From Eisenbergiella porci (GTDB taxonomy: Bacteria > Bacillota > Clostridia > Lachnospirales > Lachnospiraceae), in the NCBI RefSeq assembly GCF_009696275.1, contig NZ_VUMI01000038.1, positions 1 through 54,444 of the forward strand: a stretch of DNA of 54,444 nucleotides. The letters run 5' to 3'. This document shows, piece after piece, positions 15,549 to 24,229 of the stretch. The position numbers were made by a program, and so were the translations under genes. Below the pieces are notes generated by a model, which ran no database searches, was not told where the DNA came from, and saw only the letters and a program-made list of their open reading frames with translations. The number at the start of each line of letters is the position of its first letter. Position 1 is the stretch's first letter.

Positions 15549-16175
15549 TTATAATAGGTCTGAGTAGCTGGCCGTCTTTTTCTCAGGAACGCCGCACGAT
15601 ATTGTGAAGCATACCCAGCCGAACCAGTACGGGTAAAAGTCCCATATTTCTCCGTCCTCCGTGAAGGGGCCGTATGTAATCGGGACTGACGAGTCCACTC
15701 TGACGCCGGCGATGATCTGGCTGCCTTCCAGTGCTGCGAGAGCGATGTCCTGGAAGTTGTAAAGATCTTTCCAGCCGTCCGAGTTTCGTTGGTATTCATC
15801 CTCCGGGCTGTCGTCCCGGATATATTTGTAGCCACCGAGCACCGTCGGATCCTCTACGGGGATCATGTTGTCGCCGGCGTGGTGGCCTGGGTTCCATGTC
15901 GAGAGGCTGAGCCTGATCTTCATGGTTCTGGAATGGTTCCGGATGTCGTCCGATCCTTCCATGAGCTGTACGCATACCGAAGGTATAGGAGCGACCGCCG
16001 TCGGTGCAAGCCGGTCTTTTGCCGGAACGTAGAGAGGGAAGGCCTCAGGGTTTTTATTCACGAGGTTATAGTCTCCGCCGTCCTGGTAGTCGTCCGGGAC
16101 TTTCAGCTCGATTTTGCTGCATATATTCTCGCTAACCCATTGTGTGAGGTTCTCGATGATCTGCTTGGTTGTCAT
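15549..16175 (-). CDS. Phage tail protein, possibly the tail terminator
   Basis: This 208-residue protein lies between the 104-residue connector-like gene and the sheath gene, where tail terminator or gpR-like proteins sit. It has an N-terminal helix (TTKQIIENLTQWVSENI), beta strands with AVAPIPSVCVQLMEG and MKIRLSLSTWNPG, and a Trp-rich C-terminus (WDFYPYWFGWVCFTI). Function is inferred from place only. Confidence 0.6.
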   Translation of the reverse strand: MTTKQIIENLTQWVSENICSKIELKVPDDYQDGGDYNLVNKNPEAFPLYVPAKDRLAPTAVAPIPSVCVQLMEGSDDIRNHSRTMKIRLSLSTWNPGHHAGDNMIPVEDPTVLGGYKYIRDDSPEDEYQRNSDGWKDLYNFQDIALAALEGSQIIAGVRVDSSVPITYGPFTEDGEIWDFYPYWFGWVCFTISCGVPEKKTASYSDLL

Positions 16176-16186
16176 GGCGTCCCTCC

Positions 16187-16501
16187 TTATCGTGTCGCGT
16201 TCTGTTTGAGTGCGATTGCCGCGACTCCAGTGTTCTCGCTCCAGTCAATGACCAGCATTTCGCGGCCGTCATAGTTGATAAATGAGCCCGGAGCTTTTCG
16301 CTTCGGGAGGTCGGCGACTCTGGCGTAAATCAATAGAGTGGCTTCGGCCAGGCCGAGAGTCGTGGTTTTTAATGACTGCAAGGCGTCCGCATCGGGGACG
16401 CACTGGATCGTCGTCCCCTCGACCTTGTGTTCCTCTCCGAAGTCCTCCAGCATGAAAAAGAGATCGGCCACATCGCCGGCCATCATTTCCTTGAGCGTCA
16501 T
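16187..16501 (-). CDS. Head-tail connector-like protein
   Basis: This 104-residue protein (MTLKEMMAGDVADLFFMLEDFGEEHKV; later TLLIYARVADLPKRKAPGSF) resembles small phage head-tail joining proteins: one helix and then a beta sheet, with a conserved FGEEH start of the sheet. It overlaps the previous gene by 4 bases (ATGA). Position between capsid and tail genes fits a stopper or adaptor. Confidence 0.6.
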   Translation of the reverse strand: MTLKEMMAGDVADLFFMLEDFGEEHKVEGTTIQCVPDADALQSLKTTTLGLAEATLLIYARVADLPKRKAPGSFINYDGREMLVIDWSENTGVAAIALKQNATR

Positions 16502-16959
16502 TCAGGCATAGCAGCGGAGAGGGCGGGAGCTTCGTCGTCCTCCTCACCGCCCAGATCTTCGTCCTGGTCGCCTTCATGCTCGGCGCGGGCCTTCTCGATC
16601 GCCTCAATGATGTCCTGGTTGGTTGCTTTTTTCGGCAGCTCAATTCCCAGATCGGTCGCGATCTGCGTGAGCTCCTTCTTGGTCATATCTGCGAGAGTTT
16701 TTTCAGGCTCCTGATCCGATTTCTGGTCGTTCTGGTCGCCCTGGTGAGCGTCCCCGTTGTCCTGGCCTTTACCGTCCGGATCCTGATCCGGATCTTCGTC
16801 CTGGTTTACTCCTCCGACGTATTCGGCAACGCCCAGTGCTACCAGGCGTGCCTCCTCGTCTTTGTCGCACGAGAACGGCTGGGCCTTTTTGTCCTTGGCC
16901 TCGACCGCTCCCGTCTTTTTATTCACGTAGCCGTATGTGCCGGCGATGATTTTGATCAT
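16498..16959 (-). CDS. Acidic phage head-region protein with a HeH/SAP-like C-terminal helix pair
   Basis: This 153-residue protein has three parts. A basic start (MIKIIAGTYGYVNKKTG) is followed by a very acidic Asp/Gln-rich linker (about 52-86), then a helix-extension-helix segment (ADMTKKELTQIATDLGIELPKKATNQDIIEAIEKA). Its end is again acidic. The helical part resembles SAP/HeH domains seen next to phage connector genes. It lies just after the capsid gene, so it may act in head completion. Function uncertain. Confidence 0.6.
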   Translation of the reverse strand: MIKIIAGTYGYVNKKTGAVEAKDKKAQPFSCDKDEEARLVALGVAEYVGGVNQDEDPDQDPDGKGQDNGDAHQGDQNDQKSDQEPEKTLADMTKKELTQIATDLGIELPKKATNQDIIEAIEKARAEHEGDQDEDLGGEEDDEAPALSAAMPE

Positions 16960-16987
16960 GTGGGTTGACCTCCTTGCTTGGTATAGA

Positions 16988-18055
16988 TTAGAGAACGCTC
17001 GCGCTGATCCATGCGTTCTGATTTCTTGGGATCAATAAAGGCTTAGCGCTGACCTTGAGGTTTCTCACCTCAGAGTTTGCGTCCGCTGTGTACTTAGGCA
17101 CGCGGCTCGCTGCGTAGGTGTGAAACTGTCCGTCAGACTGCTCGAGCTGTGTGACTGCTCCGTAAAGAGAGCGGCCGGATGCTGGAGCTGTGAGCACCAC
17201 GTTTCCGGATCCCATGAACGACTTGGTTGTTCCATCCTCGTCCTCAAATTCCTCGTCATATCCGATGAGGTTGATGTTCTTGCCGTGTACGTTAATCACG
17301 CCGACAAGTGTTGCACCGTCAGGAAGCTCCTGAGGGTTGATGCCTCCGAGCTGGATATTCTTAATGTCGAGCAGCTTTTGGATTGCCTCGTCATTGATCA
17401 CGATGTCAGCAACGTCCGGAGACATAACGAGATCGGATGCCGGGAGTCCTTTGCTTGTGAGCATCTTGACCATGGCGCCGATGTCTGCGAGGATCTTTGC
17501 GTCGGCTGCGTTCCACTTGGCTTTCGGCACGTACTTCGCGTCGTTTGTTCCGTCATAGAACTGGATAGCGTACTCCTCGTACTTGCCACCGAAGTCGTCG
17601 GCGTACTGCTTGAGCACGTAGCCATTGTTGAGCATAGCCTGGGCTGCCATGTATTCCTCGCGGCCGTCGATCAATGTGCTGAGCTCCTGGAGATCCAGGC
17701 CGAGGATCTGGGCCTCGCGCTGCTGTGGAGTGATCTGGCTGTAAAGGTTCTCACCGAAGCCCTTCTTGTTGAGGTCGTCGATGGTGAGAGGTCTCTGAGG
17801 CGCTACGAATGGCGGCACGTACTTCACGGTCTTGTAGCCCTCGCGTGCGATATTGATGCCGCCCTTTCTAGGCATTACAACCGGTGCGATCTTCTTGTTT
17901 CCGTTTCTGTACTCGACGAGCACTTCCTCAGTCGGGAAAATGTCAGTCGCCGGAGTGCAAGGGAAGTAGCGGTCACGCAAGAAGGTGCGGTGTGATGGCA
18001 TAGCCTGAACGGCTCCGATCATTGTCACTGTTCTGTAAATCTGTGGAATAGGCAT
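16988..18055 (-). CDS. Major capsid protein (lambda gpE family)
   Basis: This 355-residue protein has the gpE pattern: MPSHRTFLRDRYFP near the N-terminus, EVLVEYRNGNKKIAPVV, APQRPLTIDDLNKKGFGE, later KWNAADAKILADIGAMVKML and DLVMSPDVADIVINDEAI, and the ending strand SAKPLLIPRNQNAWISASVL. It forms the HK97-fold icosahedral shell with the decoration protein encoded upstream. An AGGAGGACGAAG site precedes the ATG at 18055. Confidence 0.92.
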   Translation of the reverse strand: MPIPQIYRTVTMIGAVQAMPSHRTFLRDRYFPCTPATDIFPTEEVLVEYRNGNKKIAPVVMPRKGGINIAREGYKTVKYVPPFVAPQRPLTIDDLNKKGFGENLYSQITPQQREAQILGLDLQELSTLIDGREEYMAAQAMLNNGYVLKQYADDFGGKYEEYAIQFYDGTNDAKYVPKAKWNAADAKILADIGAMVKMLTSKGLPASDLVMSPDVADIVINDEAIQKLLDIKNIQLGGINPQELPDGATLVGVINVHGKNINLIGYDEEFEDEDGTTKSFMGSGNVVLTAPASGRSLYGAVTQLEQSDGQFHTYAASRVPKYTADANSEVRNLKVSAKPLLIPRNQNAWISASVL

Positions 18056-18074
18056 TTACTTCGTCCTCCTTTTC

Positions 18075-18428
18075 TTAGTCTGCGACGGACTCGACGAAAA
18101 GTCCGACTTTTCTCATGTTTTCGATGTCCGCGTCTTTGAGTGTGTAGTCACTTGCTACAATGAGCGCGCCCTTGTTAAAGTTTCCGCTCTTGTATGCTGT
18201 TACGACTGTTGCGGCACCAGTTCCGACCACCTCGTCTGTGAGGATGCAATCAGGAGTCTGGCCCTCGGTTCCGGCGAAGATCTTGCCATCGGATCCGATC
18301 AGTGTGCCGCGTGCGAAGGTTTTGTCCTTCTCGACGGTGATGGTGATGCTCTTGACGTCGAGGCTGTGCTTTCCGTCAATGATCAAGCCGTCGTATGCAA
18401 AAGTTCCGATTGTTTCGTTTGCTTTCAT
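18075..18428 (-). CDS. Head decoration protein (lambda gpD-like)
   Basis: This 117-residue beta-rich protein lies between protease and capsid genes, the place of gpD-type decoration proteins that stabilise the shell. It has KSITITVEKDKTFARGTLIGSDGKI and NKGALIVASDYTLKD, typical of the family. The ribosome site and first bases upstream are part of a 26-bp repeat also present before the protease gene. Confidence 0.8.
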   Translation of the reverse strand: MKANETIGTFAYDGLIIDGKHSLDVKSITITVEKDKTFARGTLIGSDGKIFAGTEGQTPDCILTDEVVGTGAATVVTAYKSGNFNKGALIVASDYTLKDADIENMRKVGLFVESVAD

Positions 18429-18449
18429 TGGCTTAGTCCTCCTTTGCCT
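18424..18449. repeat. 26-bp direct repeat, copy 1 (before decoration gene)
   Basis: The 26 bases here are identical to 19682-19707. On the minus strand they encode the last residues AKED and stop of the preceding gene, the AAAGGAGG ribosome site and the ATG of the next gene. Copy 1 joins the protease and decoration genes; copy 2 joins portal and protease. Confidence 0.85.
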
Positions 18450-18852
18450 TGTTTGTAGGTGTGCCGAGGATCATCGCGATCGCGTCCTCCTCGCTCATTT
18501 CTGTCTCGCCTTCTGGCTTCTGTGGCTCAGGGTTGCCAGCGTTAGGGGTTGCTGTTACACCAGCGGCGCCACTTGCCTGGAAGTCGGCCTGAGTGTCTGC
18601 GACGTGTTGCTGTCCCTTCTGGGCGTCTCTCTGCATTACGCGGAGAGCGAGCTCGGAAGCTGTGCAAGCCTTCTCGCCGTACATGGCCTCGTTGATCATA
18701 TCCTGGTCACCGACTGCTGCCGCGATCTCGCTGATCCCTCTGAGGCGTTCGCGTTCGCTTGTGATCGCTGCTGAGACAGCCTCGTCGTGTGCCTGGGCTC
18801 TGATCTGCTGCACGAGCTCAGGTTCCTGGTTCTGTAATTCTTCCAGTGTCAT
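18433..18852 (-). CDS. Possible internal-start scaffold protein (Nu3-like)
   Basis: Within the protease gene an ATG at 18852 (MTLEELQNQEPELVQQIRA) is preceded on the coding strand by CCAAAGGAGGTACACAAA, a near-perfect ribosome site about 8 bases upstream. Translation from here would yield about 139 residues made almost entirely of helix with an acidic, disordered end: the properties of a capsid scaffold. Lambda makes Nu3 from the C gene in the same way. The site is seen; its use is inferred. Confidence 0.6.
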   Translation of the reverse strand: MTLEELQNQEPELVQQIRAQAHDEAVSAAITSERERLRGISEIAAAVGDQDMINEAMYGEKACTASELALRVMQRDAQKGQQHVADTQADFQASGAAGVTATPNAGNPEPQKPEGETEMSEEDAIAMILGTPTNKAKED

Positions 18853-19686
18853 TTTGTGTACCTCCTTTGGGTTTGTGTTTTTATTTGCATCCTTCGCCTG
18901 GCGTGCGGAAGCACCTGGCGCCGGGGTTGCACTAGGTTGTGTGGTTGCTTTTACTACTGGCACCGACTCAGGAATATGGTCGAAGCCTTTGGCGCTCATG
19001 CTGAGGCCGTTGACGGTGAGAGTGCTGCCGTCTTTTGTGATGCTCATACTTGGATCATCGCCGTCGATCACTTCGTCGATCCAGCCTTCCTCAAGAGCTT
19101 CGCGGCCAGTCATCCATTTTTCGGCGGCCATCTGGCTCCTGATCTTGTCGATCTCGATGCCTGTCTTTCCGTGATACTGTTCGGCGACCGCTGAGTTGGC
19201 TGCTTCCAGCCTTTTATTGACCAGAAGCAAGGCCTTGTGGTTGTATGCTCCATATAGCTCGGTGAGAGCCTCGTGGATCATAAACATCGAGCCGTTGTAT
19301 GCTTTGATGGTGTCGCATCCCATAGCGACGACTGTGGCAGCGCTGGCAGCTATGCCGTCGATTATTGCCACCGTGTTTCCTTTCAGCTCCTTGAGTCTGT
19401 TGGCGATGCCGATCGCTGTGTAAACATCCCCGCCGACCGAATTGATCCGGACGGTTATGTTCGCCGCGTCTTTGATTGTTGCCAGATCCTCCAGGAAGCC
19501 TTCCGGCGATGTGTAGAGTCCGTCCTCAGGTTCTCCGGTGAACCAGTTGGTCGGGCGATGGCTTACGATCTCACCGTATATGGTGATCTCAGCGTCGCCG
19601 TCGTTGCTGATCACGTTCCAGAAACGCGGAGCGGTCTGGCCTGATGGCGCCGGGCCGGCCAGGATCTTGATGCTGTTTTGCTTCAT
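18433..19686 (-). CDS. ClpP-like prohead maturation protease with scaffold domain
   Basis: This 417-residue protein processes the prohead. The ClpP-type domain (about 1-215) shows TVRINSVGGDVYTAIGIANRL, the catalytic Ser in IAASAATVVAM and the catalytic His in SMFMIHEAL. After a Pro/Ala linker comes a helical scaffold-like part (MTLEELQNQEPELVQQIRAQ...), as in lambda C/Nu3-like fusions. An internal start at the Met of MTLEELQN, preceded by an AAAGGAGG-type site near 18860, could make free scaffold as lambda Nu3 does. I chose ATG 19686 over the longer frame for its AAAGGAGG site. Confidence 0.88.
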   Translation of the reverse strand: MKQNSIKILAGPAPSGQTAPRFWNVISNDGDAEITIYGEIVSHRPTNWFTGEPEDGLYTSPEGFLEDLATIKDAANITVRINSVGGDVYTAIGIANRLKELKGNTVAIIDGIAASAATVVAMGCDTIKAYNGSMFMIHEALTELYGAYNHKALLLVNKRLEAANSAVAEQYHGKTGIEIDKIRSQMAAEKWMTGREALEEGWIDEVIDGDDPSMSITKDGSTLTVNGLSMSAKGFDHIPESVPVVKATTQPSATPAPGASARQAKDANKNTNPKEVHKMTLEELQNQEPELVQQIRAQAHDEAVSAAITSERERLRGISEIAAAVGDQDMINEAMYGEKACTASELALRVMQRDAQKGQQHVADTQADFQASGAAGVTATPNAGNPEPQKPEGETEMSEEDAIAMILGTPTNKAKED

Positions 19687-19707
19687 TGGCTTAGTCCTCC
19701 TTTGCCT
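19682..19707. repeat. 26-bp direct repeat, copy 2 (before protease gene)
   Basis: Identical to 18424-18449. It includes the end of the portal gene (AKED, stop), the AAAGGAGG site and the protease ATG. Two perfectly matching gene junctions 1.26 kb apart could recombine and delete the protease gene, so selection must keep the intervening gene. Confidence 0.85.
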
Positions 19708-21229
19708 GGGCCGCGTCACTTCCGGCGGCCTCTTTTAGTATTTTGTTTTCGTGGGCCAGTTGTGCCACATTGGACTCCCACTGGCCACCGTTGAGCTTGA
19801 TCGTGCTTTGCTCGTGAGTAGAGAAGCCGTGCTCGACGGCCTTGATCTCTGCCTCGATCTCCTTGGTAGGATCGAGCTGTCCCTGAGAAGGACCAACCCA
19901 TTCAGATCCGAGCCACGCTTCACGGATCAGCGGATCATTGAAAAAGCCAGGGGCCTGGATGCGTCCACGCGCCACGGCCTCAGACAGCCAGATCTCATAG
20001 ATTGGCTTGCAAAAATCAGACACGAACCACTCGCGGCGCATCTTGAAGGCCTTCCATGCTTCCAGGAGAGCGGCACGGCTCGCACTGTACGAGCTATTGA
20101 AACTCTTGAGAAGTAGGTCGGCCGGTATCTCTAGGGCGGCGCCACATTGTTCGCATAATGCTCGAATGAACGCGTCGAAGCCGCTGTTTGGTCTCGATGG
20201 TGTTCCGAAGGTTATGGACTCGCCCGGCTTCATGTAGTTGATCTGGCCCGGTCCCATTTCGTACTCGTCGTCGCTGTGATCTATCTGAGGTTGTCCGGCT
20301 TCGTTGTACGGATTTTCCTCGGGGTTCTCAGTCATAACGAACGCCGTGAAAAAGCTCTCGATCAGGGCAGCGGTCAGCTCGCTTTCTGTGTATCTCCGTA
20401 TCTGGAGAAGCGGCTCGATCACTTGGGCCAGGTAGCTGACGCCTCGGTATTGCTCCGGACGTTCTGACTCCATGATCTGGATAATGTTCGGCTGTCCGGT
20501 GAGGGATCCGTATGCTTCGACGCGAGTCCATTCACTGACGGCCATCTTGAGCTCGTTCGGGTAGTTGTTGCAAATGTAATACGCCACGATGGCGCCGTTC
20601 TTATCGACCTCTACGCCGTCGTAGATTTTGTTGCCGTTCTTCGCGATGCCTTCCGTCATATTCGAGAAGGTTGCGCCAGGTGATCCCGGTGTGCTTACTC
20701 GGTCAGCTTCGATTAGATGCAAGCGGAGAGAGTAGGGCGTGGCAGCAGTAGCGGGCACTTGCTTCATAATGCAAAAAACGTCGCCGGATAGGAGCCAGCT
20801 CATAAGAGCAAGCTGCTGGATCCCGTAGAAGTCATTGACGCCGGTCGCATCGCACGACTTCTTTCGCTTGGCCCATAGGTCAAACTCTGCCTCGGTCCTT
20901 CTTTGCCAGTCCTTGGCCGCTTCCGGACTTAGTCCCAGGAGCTCAGTGTTTGGACGTGCCTGGAGTTTTAAGCCGCACCCGATCACGTTTGTTCTGTTTG
21001 TCTTGATCGCACTCGTGGCAATAGGAGCGGCCATGTATAGCATCCTGGCCCGTTGCCGGAGTGTGTAGTTGTTTTCATCGATGTCCTGGTGTGCTCCGGA
21101 ACTGTATGCCAGGAAGCTCTTGAGAGCTTTCTTGTTCCAGCTTGCTCCGGCGTCACTATAACCCGAAGCGGATGCCCTTGGAGCTTTGCCACCGGTTCGC
21201 TTTACCTCGACGTTGTTTGTTTGTTCCAT
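19691..21229 (-). CDS. Portal protein (lambda gpB family)
   Basis: This 512-residue protein forms the dodecameric DNA gate of the head. It has the family pattern: YSDAGASWNKKALKSFLAYSSG, DENNYTLRQRARMLYMAAPIATSAIKTNRTNVIG near the N-terminus, WDLLxxGDVFC-like LMSWLLSGDVFCIMKQ, and later YRGVSYLAQVIEPLLQIRRYTESEL and GSEWVGPSQGQLDPTKEIEAE. It is coded between the gpW-like gene and the protease gene as in lambdoid head modules. Confidence 0.92.
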   Translation of the reverse strand: MEQTNNVEVKRTGGKAPRASASGYSDAGASWNKKALKSFLAYSSGAHQDIDENNYTLRQRARMLYMAAPIATSAIKTNRTNVIGCGLKLQARPNTELLGLSPEAAKDWQRRTEAEFDLWAKRKKSCDATGVNDFYGIQQLALMSWLLSGDVFCIMKQVPATAATPYSLRLHLIEADRVSTPGSPGATFSNMTEGIAKNGNKIYDGVEVDKNGAIVAYYICNNYPNELKMAVSEWTRVEAYGSLTGQPNIIQIMESERPEQYRGVSYLAQVIEPLLQIRRYTESELTAALIESFFTAFVMTENPEENPYNEAGQPQIDHSDDEYEMGPGQINYMKPGESITFGTPSRPNSGFDAFIRALCEQCGAALEIPADLLLKSFNSSYSASRAALLEAWKAFKMRREWFVSDFCKPIYEIWLSEAVARGRIQAPGFFNDPLIREAWLGSEWVGPSQGQLDPTKEIEAEIKAVEHGFSTHEQSTIKLNGGQWESNVAQLAHENKILKEAAGSDAAQAKED

Positions 21230-21241
21230 ATTGCCCCTCCT

Positions 21242-21481
21242 TTACCAGTCGCGCGGGATCACGCCGACCGCCTTGCGTGGAGTCTTGCACTCCAGCGCGG
21301 AGATCTCTGCCTCAATCTCTTTGATCGCCGTCCTCACTTGGGCGAGGTCGGTGTTGTACCTGGTAGCGTTTCTGGATCCTACGCCGTAGGACTGGACGCC
21401 TCCGGTGAGCATTTCCTTCTCGCGGCCTTTGTAGAGCTCGAGTCTCTCCTGGAGGTCTTTGATTTTCTCTTGCTTTGTCAT
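21242..21481 (-). CDS. gpW-like head-tail joining protein
   Basis: This 79-residue protein begins MTKQEKIKDLQERLELYKGREKEML, followed by a turn (GVQSYGVGSRNATRYN) and a helix (LAQVRTAIKEIEAEISALE). That fits phage gpW-like proteins, which join head and tail and lie between terminase and portal genes. I chose ATG 21481 because of its AAGGAGG site; the frame to 21499 lacks one and overlaps the terminase gene. Confidence 0.7.
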   Translation of the reverse strand: MTKQEKIKDLQERLELYKGREKEMLTGGVQSYGVGSRNATRYNTDLAQVRTAIKEIEAEISALECKTPRKAVGVIPRDW

Positions 21482-21492
21482 GGTGTGCCTCC

Positions 21493-23397
21493 TTACCATT
21501 CGCCGTCGTATATGTCACGGCGCTTGTTGTGTCTTTTTGGTGGTTCCGGTTTTGCTTTGGGTTCTTCCAGGCCTTTGAGCCTTCGCTCAATCGCATCCAG
21601 ATCCGGATCGACGATACGGTACCCGGCCAGTGCATAATTGCGAAGGTCGAGTGGCTCGTTTCTTTCGTGACCTGGCAGCTTTTTCCACGTCACTTTGTCG
21701 CGGCCGTTTGATCTTGTGAGTACCGGTGTCTCGGATAATAGGCCGTTAAAGTAGCCCGCGTCGTAGCCTCGGTCGTCATTATTTGGAAAGTGGCAATACT
21801 TGGTACCGCCAGGTTCCTGGACTTCCAGGGCGTTGTATATCATCGTTTTTCCGGCGTCAACTCCGATAGTGTAGAGCCAGCAGCGCACGCGCTTGTTGTC
21901 CCGGATTGGCACCTTGCTCGGCGGGTTAATGTATGGAATACCCTCGCCGCCTTTTCCTTTGATTGCGAACACATGCTTCGCGAGACGGGCGCGGCATTGT
22001 TCGTACACCTCCTGGGTGAAGTGACCGCCAGAGTCGACGCATGTGATCGAGATCTTGAGGCCTTTGCCGCTTGCGTATGTGTACGTGTGATCAATCAGGT
22101 CGTCGAGACGGTCCCACGGTTCTTGGGTGTCTGGCCGACCCATAATGTACCCGCGCTTGATCCCCCAGGTCTCGCCACCGTGTCCGTGGCCTACGACCTC
22201 GTACTCGAGACGGTTGTCCTGAGTGTCTACGCCGCAAGTTAAGACCAGAACTCCGTCCGGAAGCTCTGCGTCGTAGTGTTCGCGCCGGCCTAGCATTTCG
22301 TCGTCGTCCACGACTGCAGTGCGGTCCTCCCACAATTCCCCGAGGAGAGTGTTGCAGACTACCTTGAGCCGTTCCGGATCCCCTTGAGCATCCAGGAATT
22401 TGACGACGATCTTGCTCCATGGAGTCCACGGAGAAGCGAAGGCCGATAGCCAGAACGATCTCACGCCGTTCTCGTATGCCTCCGGATTGGTTGCGATCCA
22501 CTTGGCCGGCTGCTTTCGCATTTCGGCCTCTGTGCTAATACACCCGCACTCAGGGCACACATAATTGATGGCGCCGACGACCTTATTGGCCATGCGCCCG
22601 TTTGGTGCTTTTATTTTTTTATGTTGGAAGCGGATCCGCCCGAAGGTGATCTCGCTGTATTCCCCACAATGAGGGCAGCGGTGGCACCATCGCTCCTGGG
22701 TTCCCTGGTAGTAGCTCGTCTCGATGTTGCTGCGTCCTTTAATTGTTGGAGTTGATACCTCCACGGCCTTCGCGTTGTAGAAGGTCGCCTGGCGCGCTTC
22801 GGCAAGAGCCCAGGGATCGCCTTCGCTGCCGGCCGATATAGCCCAGCGATCTCGCTCGTCTCCGAGGATGTACCTGGCCGGGGTGGATGCCAGGGCGCTG
22901 GCGCTGTTCGATCCGGTGATGGTGAGCATGCCGCCAGGGAAGGACTTCTGGAGCACAGTGCTCGTTGTGTCTTTTCCTCTGATCTCTGTCACCTTCTGGC
23001 GTAGTACCTTTGAGTCTCTGACCATCGGTGAGATCCTCAAGCGGGAGAACTTTCGAGCATCTTCGAGAGAAGGCTGCGCGAATAGGATGGAGCCAGGATC
23101 CTGGTCCATAATGTACCCGATTATATTGAGCTCCAGCTCAGACTTGCCGACCTGGGAAGCTGCGACCATGACGATCTTCCTGACTTTCGGATCCGTGAAC
23201 GCTTTCATCGGTTCGGCCAGGTATGGTGTCCTCTTGGTTCTCCATGGTCCGGCCTCTGCCGAGTTCTCAGGGGAGAGGCGCCGGTATTTGTCAGCCCACT
23301 CGTCGACGGTTAGGTTCTCCGGCGGTTTGAAGTGTGCCACCTCTGGAGCGATCGCGGCGTTGAGAGCTGCCGCGGCCTTTTTAGTCGTCTTGCTCAT
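21493..23397 (-). CDS. Terminase large subunit (GpA family)
   Basis: This 634-residue packaging motor has an ATPase domain with Walker A at MVAASQVGKSE, Walker B near RYILGDERDRW, and a zinc-binding pair of Cys motifs (CHRCPHCG, later CPECGC) typical of GpA proteins. The C-terminal nuclease region holds LTCGVDTQDNRLEYEVVGHG and ITCVDSGGHFTQEVYE, with metal-binding Asp residues. GpA enzymes cut at cos sites, so cohesive-end packaging is expected. Its start overlaps the small-subunit gene by 17 bases. Confidence 0.93.
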   Translation of the reverse strand: MSKTTKKAAAALNAAIAPEVAHFKPPENLTVDEWADKYRRLSPENSAEAGPWRTKRTPYLAEPMKAFTDPKVRKIVMVAASQVGKSELELNIIGYIMDQDPGSILFAQPSLEDARKFSRLRISPMVRDSKVLRQKVTEIRGKDTTSTVLQKSFPGGMLTITGSNSASALASTPARYILGDERDRWAISAGSEGDPWALAEARQATFYNAKAVEVSTPTIKGRSNIETSYYQGTQERWCHRCPHCGEYSEITFGRIRFQHKKIKAPNGRMANKVVGAINYVCPECGCISTEAEMRKQPAKWIATNPEAYENGVRSFWLSAFASPWTPWSKIVVKFLDAQGDPERLKVVCNTLLGELWEDRTAVVDDDEMLGRREHYDAELPDGVLVLTCGVDTQDNRLEYEVVGHGHGGETWGIKRGYIMGRPDTQEPWDRLDDLIDHTYTYASGKGLKISITCVDSGGHFTQEVYEQCRARLAKHVFAIKGKGGEGIPYINPPSKVPIRDNKRVRCWLYTIGVDAGKTMIYNALEVQEPGGTKYCHFPNNDDRGYDAGYFNGLLSETPVLTRSNGRDKVTWKKLPGHERNEPLDLRNYALAGYRIVDPDLDAIERRLKGLEEPKAKPEPPKRHNKRRDIYDGEW

Positions 23398-23947
23398 CGG
23401 TGATCACCTCGCTCCAGCCTTCTCGGTCGCGCACGCGCTTCGCGTAGGCGTCCGGGTTGTACTCATACTGCGAGAGCTCCTCCAGGATCGCGTAACATTC
23501 GCGCCGGATTATCTCGGAGCACTCTGGCGCCGTGTTCACGTCTGCCACATCCACGGCCAGGCGGCCGGGTAGGGCGATGATCATGCTCCTGATTGCGTAC
23601 ACCAGGTCAGAAGTCATGGCGGCCACGTCCTCCGATCGGTGCATCCTTCCTTTGAGCTCGTCAAGTTGAAGCTGAGCGATCTCGGCCTTTGCGGTCTTGA
23701 GATCGGCCTCGGCTTTTTCCTTGGCCGCTGTGTTTTCGTTGTTCTTTTGTTCTCGACCGTTCGCCTTGTCGCTCAGGTATTTGATGTACGCCTGGATCGT
23801 AGGCAATAGGTCGTACTGGTTGGCGCCCTTGACCTTGACGGCCTGGATCACGCCTTCCTTTGTTAGCTGCTGGATCCTCCTGGTTGTGAGCCCGAATAGC
23901 TTGGCGATCACATCGGTGCTCTGGAGGTTCTGCTTCGCCTCAGCCAT
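23381..23947 (-). CDS. Terminase small subunit (Nu1-like)
   Basis: This 188-residue protein binds the packaging site and recruits the large subunit. The N-terminus is a winged-helix MerR/Nu1-like motif (STDVIAKLFGLTTRRIQQLTKEGVI...NQYDLLPTIQAYIKYL), followed by a long coiled coil (about 65-105) and a C-terminal region that should contact GpA. It lies directly before the large subunit and after a GC-rich gap. Confidence 0.88.
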   Translation of the reverse strand: MAEAKQNLQSTDVIAKLFGLTTRRIQQLTKEGVIQAVKVKGANQYDLLPTIQAYIKYLSDKANGREQKNNENTAAKEKAEADLKTAKAEIAQLQLDELKGRMHRSEDVAAMTSDLVYAIRSMIIALPGRLAVDVADVNTAPECSEIIRRECYAILEELSQYEYNPDAYAKRVRDREGWSEVITDEQDD

Positions 23948-23949
23948 GT

Positions 23950-24229
23950 GACCACCTCCTTGGAATTTGGCCGGAGGGATCCGGTCGCTCCGACGAAACG
24001 AAACGCCGGAAAATTTCCCAGCAAAAAATTTTCAGATTTTGGGCTCGCCAGCACCGCAGCCGTTTTGGACGCCTGGAAGGCCCCGTGGAGCGCGTCGCTT
24101 CGCGTTTGAACCTTCGAGTCGTCTTGCGCGTTGTTCTCGAGGCCGACGCGTGGGGCGCGGCCCTGGTGTGCGGCTCCTGGCGTGTGGCCCGTGGCCGTCC
24201 GGTCGTGCCCGGTGGAGTGGGGCGGAGTG
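23950..24229. other. GC-rich non-coding gap, candidate packaging (cos) site
   Basis: This is the longest gap inside the late operon. It has no ribosome sites or coding-like frames and begins AT-rich near 24000-24045 (AAAATTTCCCAGCAAAAAATTTTCAG-like) before turning very GC-rich with many CGCG and CGCTTCGCG steps. In lambda-type phages cos lies directly upstream of the small terminase gene, exactly this position. The cut site itself cannot be recognised. Confidence 0.45.

Noticed and set aside
17120-17995. 291-residue plus-strand frame opposite the capsid gene
   Set aside because: Antisense shadow of a strongly recognised capsid protein; Cys/Leu/Val-rich composition without domains.
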